A DNA stretch of 64,000 nucleotides from Phycisphaeraceae bacterium (lineage in GTDB: Bacteria > Planctomycetota > Phycisphaerae > Phycisphaerales > Phycisphaeraceae), in contig JANQFR010000075.1 in NCBI GenBank assembly GCA_028277745.1, positions 26,394 to 90,393 on the forward strand, in the 5' to 3' direction. The position numbers and the translations under genes are program-made. The notes under the pieces are model-generated. The model made no database searches. It was not told the DNA's origin and saw only the letters and a program-made list of their open reading frames with translations. This document shows, in pieces, positions 58,017-64,000 of this stretch. Each line of letters starts with the position of its first letter. The first letter of the stretch is position 1.

Positions 58017-58991
58017 TCAGCTCAGCGCGACCGCCGCCGCGGTGAGATAGAGCGTCAGCGCCAGGATATCGTTCAGCGTCAGCACGACCGGCCCGGCCGC
58101 GACGTTGGGGTCGAGCCGCAACGCGTGCAGCAACACCGGGGCCCACGTCCCCAGCATCGAGGAGATCATCATCGCCCCAACGATGCTGGCCCCGATGATG
58201 ACAGACGGCCCCGCGCCGTCGCCGAACAGCAACGCCACCGTTCCCACAATCCCGCCGCACGCCAGCCCCAACAGGGCAGCGGTGCGGATTTCCTTCCACG
58301 CCAAACGACCCAGGCGCGGCCCCCCGCCCTGCCCCACCTGCGACAAGCTCAGGGTCAGCGCCTGAATCGCGATCGACGCGGCGATCGCCAGGACCAACGG
58401 GATGAACGCCGCGATGATCACCACTTTTTCCAGGAGCCCCTCGAACTGCGTCGCCACCACCGCACACGCCAGCCCGCCGGCGATGTTCACCGCCAGCCAC
58501 GGCATACGCAGCCGAAACCCCGCCAGCACCGAGCCCTCACGCACCTGCGCCACCCGCACGCCCATCACCTGATACAGGTCTTTGAGCCGCTGAGACTCGG
58601 CCAGTTCCTCCGCCTCGTCGATAAACGCCGACGCGTCGATCACCCCCATCAGCCGGCCCCCGTCGTCCACCACCGGCAGCGCGAGGAACTGGTGCTCGTG
58701 CAGCTTGTGCATCACCTCATGCATGGAGGCGTCCTCCCGGACCGACACCACCGGGCTGTGCATGACCTGCTCGATCAGCATATTCGGCCCCGCGAGCAGC
58801 AACCGACGGGTCGGCACGACGCCCAGCAGCCGCTCATCGTCATCGACGACGTAAAAATAGGTGATCCGGCCGTTGCGCTCGCGCTCACGCAGGGCGTCGA
58901 TCGCGGCCGAGACCGGCTGGTCGCGGCGCAGCGTCACCGGGGGGGCGGCCGCGTGATCTCGGACAGGTTGTCGCATCTGAGCGTGCGTCAT
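58017..58991 (-). CDS. MgtE-type Mg2+ transporter lacking the N-terminal domain
   Basis: 324 residues from ATG 58991. A pair of CBS domains (residues ~20-135: ITYFYVVDDDERLLGVVPTR, SVREDASMHEVMHKLHEHQF, ALPVVDDGGRLMGVIDASAF) is followed by the five-helix MgtE channel domain (RMPWLAVNIAGGLACAVVAT, FIPLVLAIAASIAIQALTLS, IIGASIVGAMMISSMLGTWA). The ~130-residue superhelical N domain of canonical MgtE is absent. It is expected to conduct Mg2+, with CBS domains sensing cytosolic Mg2+ or nucleotides. A TTG start 39 bases upstream is possible; no ribosome-binding site decides it. Confidence 0.85.
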   Translation of the reverse strand: MTHAQMRQPVRDHAAAPPVTLRRDQPVSAAIDALRERERNGRITYFYVVDDDERLLGVVPTRRLLLAGPNMLIEQVMHSPVVSVREDASMHEVMHKLHEHQFLALPVVDDGGRLMGVIDASAFIDEAEELAESQRLKDLYQVMGVRVAQVREGSVLAGFRLRMPWLAVNIAGGLACAVVATQFEGLLEKVVIIAAFIPLVLAIAASIAIQALTLSLSQVGQGGGPRLGRLAWKEIRTAALLGLACGGIVGTVALLFGDGAGPSVIIGASIVGAMMISSMLGTWAPVLLHALRLDPNVAAGPVVLTLNDILALTLYLTAAAVALS

Positions 58992-59068
58992 GTGAAGTGG
59001 TACGCTTCCCGGGTCGGGCCGGCTCGACAAAATACCAGAGACACCCTTTCCGCGGCTGAACGGAACGG

Positions 59069-59093
59069 TTGACAGGGATCATCAGGATATAAT
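59069..59093 (+). promoter_or_regulatory. Putative mnmG promoter
   Basis: TTGACA at 59069 and TATAAT at 59088, both perfect, but with only 13 bases between them, so the -35 may not function with this -10. The TATAAT ends 10 bases before the ATG, leaving at most a few bases of leader. Confidence 0.4.
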
Positions 59094-59103
59094 CCCGCGA
59101 TTC

Positions 59104-60990
59104 ATGCAGGACACGCGCGGATCATACGAGGCGATCGTCATCGGCGGCGGCCACGCCGGCGCGGAAGCCGCGTGGGCGGCGTCGAACCTGCTGCGCCCCC
59201 GCGGCGGCCGCGCAGCGTTGGTGACGATGGACCCGACGCGGATCGGGGCCATGTCCTGCAACCCCGCGATCGGCGGCCTCGCCAAGGGGCAGATGGTGCG
59301 GGAAATCGACGCCCTCGGCGGACTCATGGGGCTCGCCATCGACGCCGCCGGCATCCAGTTCCGCGTCCTCAACCAAAGCAAGGGGCCCGCCGTACGCGGC
59401 CCCCGCGCCCAGGCCGACAAGTACCGCTACGCCGCCGAGGTCCAGCGGCTCCTTCAAACACGCGATAACCTCGACATCCTGGCCGGGACCGTGGATGACA
59501 TCCTCGTGCATGACGGCGCCGTCCGGGGCGTCGTGGTCGGCGGGCGGACGCTGACGGCGCCAGCCGTTGTCCTGACCACCGGCACCTTCATGCGCGGATT
59601 GATGCACACCGGCTCCGAACAAACCCCCGGCGGCCGCGTCGGTGAAAACGCCGCCCTCGGAATCAGCGGCCAACTCACCCGATTGGGCTTCGAACTGGGC
59701 CGACTCAAGACCGGCACCCCGCCGCGCCTCGCCGCCGAGTCCATCGACTTCCACGGGCTGGAACGCCAGCCGGGCGATGATCGGCCGATCCCGTTCAGCG
59801 ATATGACCGCCGCCCGATCCAGCGACGGCCGCCCACAACCACTCGATGGCGCGTACGCGCGCGTCGCCGACCGTTTCCCTGTCCTCGAGCAGCGACCGTG
59901 CTGGATCACTCACACCTGTGAGGCGTCACACCAACTCATCCGCGAAAACCTCGACCGCGCGCCGATGTACAACGGGCAGATCGAGACCGCCGGCCCACGC
60001 TACTGCCCGAGTATCGAAGACAAGGTCGTCCGGTTCGCCGACCGCTCCGCTCATCACGTGTTCCTCGAGCCCGAATCGCTCGACACCAACGAGATTTACT
60101 GCAACGGCATCAGCACCTCGCTGCCCGCGGATGTGCAGGACGCCGTCGTCCGGCGCCTGCCCGGCTGTGAGCAGGCCCGGGTGCTGCGTTACGGGTACGC
60201 GGTCGAGTACGACATGGTCTGGCCCCACCAGATCGACGCGACAACCATGGCTAAACATGTCACGGGGTTGTTTCTCGCCGGTCAGATCAACGGCACCAGC
60301 GGCTATGAAGAGGCGGCGGGGCAGGGCCTGCTCGCCGGGCTGAATGCGGTGCGCTTCACGCGCGGCGAAGACCTGGTGCGGCTGCGCCGGGACGAGGCGT
60401 ACATCGGCGTGCTGCTGGACGACCTGGTGACCAAGACGCCGCGAGAGCCCTACCGCATGTTCACCAGCCGAGCCGAGCACCGGCTGCTGCTGCGGGCGGA
60501 CAACGCGGACGAACGCCTGACGCCGCTGGGCCGCGAACTGGGGCTGGTGGACGAAGCACGCTGGCGTGTCTTCGAGTCGCGCCGCCGCGCCCGGCAAGCC
60601 CTGCGTGAGCGATTCGCAGCGCCCCGGGACACGGCTTGGCTCCGCCAACCGGGACGGACGCCCAAGGAGGTGTCGGACCGGCTCAACGGCGCCCCCCTGC
60701 CGGCCCTGTCTCATGACCCGCAAATCATCCAACGCCTGCTGGCGGACACCCTCTACGAGGGCTACATCCAGCGGCATCAACGGGAGGTCGAGAAACTGGC
60801 GGCCCAGGAGGCCCAGCCGCTCGACCCCGCCCTGGATTACGGCTCGATCCCGGGCCTGCGGAACGAGGCCGCCGCCGTGCTCAACCGCTTCAAGCCCGCC
60901 ACCCTCGGCCAAGCCGGCCGCCTCGCCGGCGTCACGCCCGCCGACCTGATGGTTGTCCGCACGTCGGCAATTCGGCCACAAATGGCTTAA
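59104..60990 (+). CDS. mnmG: tRNA uridine-5-carboxymethylaminomethyl modification enzyme MnmG (GidA)
   Basis: 628 residues, full length. FAD-binding start EAIVIGGGHAGAEAAWAAS, then MSCNPAIGGLAKGQMVREID, GPAVRGPRAQADKY, LKTGTPPRL and the strand ARYCPSIEDKV-like motif (GPRYCPSIEDKVVRF). The second signature is GQINGTSGYEEAAGQGLLAG, and the C-terminal helices include TSRAEHRLLLRADNADERL. With MnmE it modifies U34 of several tRNAs, using 5,10-methylenetetrahydrofolate and FAD. A 5-residue insertion (LRPRGG) follows the first helix. No mnmE, rsmG or parAB neighbours are seen. Confidence 0.96.
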   Translation: MQDTRGSYEAIVIGGGHAGAEAAWAASNLLRPRGGRAALVTMDPTRIGAMSCNPAIGGLAKGQMVREIDALGGLMGLAIDAAGIQFRVLNQSKGPAVRGPRAQADKYRYAAEVQRLLQTRDNLDILAGTVDDILVHDGAVRGVVVGGRTLTAPAVVLTTGTFMRGLMHTGSEQTPGGRVGENAALGISGQLTRLGFELGRLKTGTPPRLAAESIDFHGLERQPGDDRPIPFSDMTAARSSDGRPQPLDGAYARVADRFPVLEQRPCWITHTCEASHQLIRENLDRAPMYNGQIETAGPRYCPSIEDKVVRFADRSAHHVFLEPESLDTNEIYCNGISTSLPADVQDAVVRRLPGCEQARVLRYGYAVEYDMVWPHQIDATTMAKHVTGLFLAGQINGTSGYEEAAGQGLLAGLNAVRFTRGEDLVRLRRDEAYIGVLLDDLVTKTPREPYRMFTSRAEHRLLLRADNADERLTPLGRELGLVDEARWRVFESRRRARQALRERFAAPRDTAWLRQPGRTPKEVSDRLNGAPLPALSHDPQIIQRLLADTLYEGYIQRHQREVEKLAAQEAQPLDPALDYGSIPGLRNEAAAVLNRFKPATLGQAGRLAGVTPADLMVVRTSAIRPQMA

Positions 60991-61447
60991 GACTATAATT
61001 AATATAGATTTAGATCACCTCTCCAGCCTTGAAAAACCGCCAATCACCCGCCTCGGAAGAACTGCTCTATTTCAAGTCAAAGCAGCGCCACCCCCAGACG
61101 GAAAGGTGTAGAGAGCCGAAACGGGTAGCCCATCACGGCCCAATGACCTGAATCTAAACCCTTATTTATTCAATGTTCGCAGCGTTTGGCCCGACTTTGG
61201 ACGTTTGACTGGCAAACTAACCACAAATCTGTTCGGGGTGGTAGGGACGCGTGAGCAGCGCGTCATTTAGCGAGGAGACAACTCAATTAGCACAAGGAGG
61301 TGTGCGCGAGAGCGCTGCGCGATTCGTTCGCGCGTTATCGGCAAGTAATCGTTCATCCGAAGACGGCCTTCGTTGCAAGTGATTACTCGATTCGTTCAGT
61401 CGTCCTTCAAGCGTTGAAGCAGTTTGTTTTATTCAAAGGGAACACTA
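60991..61447 (+). promoter_or_regulatory. Long structured leader of the PEP-CTERM gene
   Basis: 450 bases without a supportable gene. A TATAAT lies at 60994-60999 just after the mnmG stop. Downstream are hairpins GACGCG/CGCGTC (about 61247-61265), AGTAATC/GATTACT (61344-61387) with inner CGAAG/CTTCG, and CTTCAA/TTGAAG (61405-61419) followed by TTTGTTTTATT, which looks like an intrinsic terminator placed 28 bases before the start codon. GATTCGTTC occurs twice (61321 and 61389). This could be a regulated 5' untranslated RNA. No known riboswitch class is recognised. Confidence 0.45.
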
Positions 61448-63394
61448 ATGATTCTTCATAGCAAGCGTTGGCGGATGTGCGCCTTGGCGGCCGCGGTGGG
61501 ATTGACGGGAACCGTGGTTCACGCCGATCCTTCCTCGCCACGGAAAATCGTCGCGGCGCTCGACGTTACACAGAACTTCGGCACCACCAAACGCGCGGTC
61601 AGCTTTTACGACGTCACCGACCTCAGCGGCAGCAACGTCTTTAATCAACAGCCCCTGTTCTCGGTCTGGACGGGCTACGAGGACAGCGCCGGCCTGAATT
61701 TCGAAGACCCCGACTCCATCACCGTCAACCCGATCAACGGCACGGTTTACCTGGCCGCATTTGACTCCGGCCCGGCGGGCGTGGTCGACGCCACCGGCGA
61801 CACCCAGGGCGATATCGATCTATACCGGATCGACTATCAGGAAATCCTCAACGACTTCATCACCAACGGCCGAGCCCAGGGAACGATGTACGCCCCCACC
61901 ACCGGACCGGACGGCGCTTTCCAAGAGGATCATCCCGACAACTCCGGCACCACCGTTTTCATCGACAACGCCATCACCAAGGTCGGCGAGATCGGCCGCA
62001 CCCAGGGCACCAGCTTCTTCGACCGTGACATCGAGTTTATCCGCCCCGACCAGTTGGTCATGGTCGACAACGAAAACGACAGCTCGGACACCGTGGCCCA
62101 GGATCACCAGATCCGGCTCATCGAACGGGTAAGCACCACCTCCGGCTCGGCGACCTTCAACGCCGGGACCAACGAGGGCGGCTTCAATAACGGCGCCGAG
62201 TCCTGGGAATCCAACAACGGCGGCGTCCTCGACATGGACAACGGCACCGGCTTCAGCGAGCCCGAAGACATCTCGCTGGCCGTCCGTGACGGCGTGGTGG
62301 GCATCTGGGTCGGCGAGACCGACGGGCCCGGCGGAGGCGACGACCTGTCGTTCTTCGAACTCGACTTCAACGCCATGACCGCGACCAAGCTGGAACTGCA
62401 GGCCGGCCCCTCGCCTTTCCCCACCGGCTTCGCCCTCGATGAAGACCCCACCGTCGATCCGGCCAGCAACGACGGCGAACACGACGCCACCATCGTCGAC
62501 GAAAACGGCAACCTGATCATCATCGAGTCGGGCTTCTTCGACACCCCCGCGGAAGAGCCCAAGATCATCACCCGCGACATCCTCGACTACAACGTTTCCG
62601 ACTCCGACGCCAGCGGCGTGGACGAGGTCCAGGTCGGCGGCTGGGGCGTGTCGTCCAACCTGCCCGCGCCCACCGCCGATGACGACACCGGAGTCACCGA
62701 CGGCCGGTTCGTCACCTACGACAAGGGCACCGGCTACATCTACTTCTTCGACATCGACGGCGGCTCCCTGCCCGACGTCGTGTCGGATGTGTACGTCTTT
62801 GATCCGAGCACCGGTTCGTTCGTCTACGAAGAGCAGAACGCGGCGAACCACTTCCTCGTCGAGCACGGCGTCCGGCTGTTCCTCCGCGGCGACACCACCG
62901 GCGACGGCCTGATCACCGCCGATGACATCGACCTGCTCTACAGCGTGGTGACCGACCCGACCCTCGGCGGAACCGTCACCAGCGCGCTCGGCCAGGAGTG
63001 GTATGACCTCACCGGCGACTTCGCCCTCACCGGGACCCCCGGCGACACCGGCGACGTGGACGAGCTGGTCCGCGAGATCCTGGGCACGGAGTACGGCGAC
63101 GCGAACCTCGACGGGCTGGTCAACATCAGCGACCTGACCATCCTCGGGGCCAACTTCGGCCTCAACGGCGGTTGGGCGCTGGGCGACTTCACCGGCGACG
63201 GCCTGATCAACATCAGCGACCTGACCCTCCTGGGCCAGTTCTTCGGGTTCGGAACCACCTCCGGCCCGTCGTTCGCCGAGGCGCTCCAGCTCACCGGGCT
63301 CGCCGACGAGTTCGCGGCGATCCCCGAGCCGACCACCCTCACCCTGCTCATGGGCCTGGGCGTACTGGGCGTGATGCGTCGCCGACGCGCGTGA
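61448..63394 (+). CDS. PEP-CTERM-anchored secreted protein with dockerin-like repeats
   Basis: 648 residues from ATG 61448 with AAAGGGAA upstream. Signal peptide residues ~1-26 (MCALAAAVGLTGTVVHA-D). The large middle part (~30-480) is acidic and Asn/Asp-rich, with strand repeats such as LDVTQNFGTTKRAVSFYDVT and a propeller-like PDSITVNPINGTVYLA. Near the C-terminus are EF-hand/dockerin-like calcium loops (DTTGDGLITADDIDLL, DANLDGLVNISDLTIL, DFTGDGLINISDLTLL). The end IPEPTTLTLLMGLGVLGVMR then RRRA is a PEP-CTERM sorting tag, processed by an exosortase. A cell-surface or extracellular-matrix protein is likely. Confidence 0.9.
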   Translation: MILHSKRWRMCALAAAVGLTGTVVHADPSSPRKIVAALDVTQNFGTTKRAVSFYDVTDLSGSNVFNQQPLFSVWTGYEDSAGLNFEDPDSITVNPINGTVYLAAFDSGPAGVVDATGDTQGDIDLYRIDYQEILNDFITNGRAQGTMYAPTTGPDGAFQEDHPDNSGTTVFIDNAITKVGEIGRTQGTSFFDRDIEFIRPDQLVMVDNENDSSDTVAQDHQIRLIERVSTTSGSATFNAGTNEGGFNNGAESWESNNGGVLDMDNGTGFSEPEDISLAVRDGVVGIWVGETDGPGGGDDLSFFELDFNAMTATKLELQAGPSPFPTGFALDEDPTVDPASNDGEHDATIVDENGNLIIIESGFFDTPAEEPKIITRDILDYNVSDSDASGVDEVQVGGWGVSSNLPAPTADDDTGVTDGRFVTYDKGTGYIYFFDIDGGSLPDVVSDVYVFDPSTGSFVYEEQNAANHFLVEHGVRLFLRGDTTGDGLITADDIDLLYSVVTDPTLGGTVTSALGQEWYDLTGDFALTGTPGDTGDVDELVREILGTEYGDANLDGLVNISDLTILGANFGLNGGWALGDFTGDGLINISDLTLLGQFFGFGTTSGPSFAEALQLTGLADEFAAIPEPTTLTLLMGLGVLGVMRRRRA

Positions 63395-63473
63395 GGCATG
63401 GACCACCCCGGGTGAATTGACTGGTTTGCGTTCTTACCTTTTTTGAAACCTTGCTTTTTAGGAGAGACAGAAG

Positions 63474-64000
63474 ATGAAAGTTTCGACTTGGATCGCATCG
63501 CTCGCGGCCGCGGGCCTGACCGCCGGCTCGGCGTCGGCCACCATCATCGGCCAGTTCGTGGACTTCGGCACCGTCAACGGGGCGCAGGTGTACGGGTTCG
63601 AGATCACCTCGACCGCCGACGTCCTGGGCCTGGACTTCTCGGCCGCGACCGGCGGCGGGTTCGGCGGGAACTTCAACAACACCGGCGTCGACACCGACTT
63701 CGACACCATCCCCGACGCGCCGCTGACCTTCACCCCCGCGGCACCCCAGCCCGGCCCGCTGCAGGAGTCCTACTTCGCGTTCTCGCCCACCGGCCTGATC
63801 ACGGTCAACGTGGACGACTTCGTGGGCCCGGCCACCTTCCTGGGCGCGGCGTTCACCCTCGACGGCGGCGGCACGCTGGTGGCGGCCAACACCCCGACGA
63901 TCGTGGCGTACTTCAGCACGTCCGACGGGCTGACCCCCACCTTCCTCGGCGGGGAGGCGGAGACCACCGCCGGCTTCCAGCAGATCGTGATCCCCGAGCC
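63474..64000 (+). CDS. Secreted protein, probable PEP-CTERM family (3' partial)
   Basis: The frame is open to the right edge (175 full codons). ATG 63474 has GGAGAGA 6 bases upstream. Residues 1-22 are a signal peptide (WIASLAAAGLTAGSASA-T). The rest is Gly/Thr/Asp-rich beta sequence (GQFVDFGTVNGAQVYGFEIT, GPATFLGAAFTLDGGGTLVA). The last visible residues, VIPEP, are the beginning of a PEP-CTERM tag, which would be completed just beyond the window. It follows the first PEP-CTERM gene by 79 bases, so both may be coexpressed surface proteins. Confidence 0.82.
   Translation, partial: MKVSTWIASLAAAGLTAGSASATIIGQFVDFGTVNGAQVYGFEITSTADVLGLDFSAATGGGFGGNFNNTGVDTDFDTIPDAPLTFTPAAPQPGPLQESYFAFSPTGLITVNVDDFVGPATFLGAAFTLDGGGTLVAANTPTIVAYFSTSDGLTPTFLGGEAETTAGFQQIVIPE

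Noticed and set aside
61080..61150. Possible cyclic-di-GMP (GEMM) riboswitch in the PEP-CTERM leader
   Set aside because: Some GGTAGC-like words occur, but the GCAAACC...GGACGCAAAGCC...GGCCTAA core order is missing.
61308..61480. Small frame starting with GTG after AAGGAGG in the leader
   Set aside because: The GGAGG is only about one base from the GTG, the product has no pattern, and it overlaps the real start of the PEP-CTERM gene.

Overview
The window is high-GC bacterial DNA, most likely from a planctomycete of the Phycisphaerae type. The evidence is a PEP-CTERM protein with dockerin-like calcium loops, the start of a second PEP-CTERM-type protein at the right edge, a pseudopilin with an H-x9-DG-type motif, secreted PQQ-like beta-propellers beginning with WPNWRGP-like motifs, an excisionase-HTH/acidic/two-TM protein, and short planctomycete-style proteins. 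This assignment rests on family recognition, not on a database search.

Layout. 1-5.8 kb: end of an OmpR-type winged helix joined in frame to a phytase-like propeller, an orphan MacB-type permease, small conserved proteins and rmuC. 5.8-8.9 kb, minus strand: the translation/transcription locus thrT(GGU)-tuf-rpmG-trpT(CCA)-secE-nusG. 9.3-19.4 kb, mostly plus: NifU-type scaffold, csrA, a methyltransferase, mtnP (minus), an HTH membrane protein, phosphatidylserine decarboxylase, a cytosine methyltransferase with an overlapping vsr, an HlyD/EmrA protein, a four-helix-bundle protein and ppk1. 19.5-25.3 kb: CDGSH protein, DAACS symporter, hemC, a chagasin-like lipoprotein and a GT39 glycosyltransferase. 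25.4-29.1 kb: two paralogous ankyrin proteins with related leaders, one fused to a VOC/glyoxalase domain.

29.2-53.9 kb is the most unusual region. Two PQQ-propeller genes are followed, after a divergent pseudopilin gene, by a 21-kb run of 17 plus-strand genes with almost no intergenic space. It encodes three more PQQ-like propellers, a DUF3311-like protein plus SSS symporter, an EhpF/LuxE-like adenylating enzyme, an aldehyde dehydrogenase-family reductase, an iron alcohol dehydrogenase, a HemN/ChuW-like radical SAM protein, a UbiC-like chorismate lyase, a flavin halogenase-like oxidoreductase with a WFWHIP motif, a GT4 glycosyltransferase, a hot-dog thioesterase, an EamA-like membrane protein, a PaaK-like CoA ligase and a LolD/FtsX-type ABC exporter. 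Read together, these could make, reduce, decorate and export a small aromatic compound derived from chorismate. No ketosynthase or carrier protein is present, so it does not match an aryl-polyene or polyketide cluster. The product is unknown.

53.9-64 kb: SpoIIAA-like protein, plasma-membrane-type H+-ATPase, secreted GyrI-like protein, an MgtE lacking its N domain, mnmG, a structured 450-base leader, and two secreted proteins.

Regulation and repeats. Several genes have a -10-like hexamer only 6-10 bases before the start codon, suggesting leaderless transcripts (rmuC, mtnP, the cytosine methyltransferase, hlyD, the fifth PQQ gene and mnmG). Intergenic regions carry at least four kinds of palindromic element: oligopurine/oligopyrimidine inverted repeats, a 50-base double palindrome in three copies, a 30-base palindrome in two near-identical copies, and one 32-bp hairpin.
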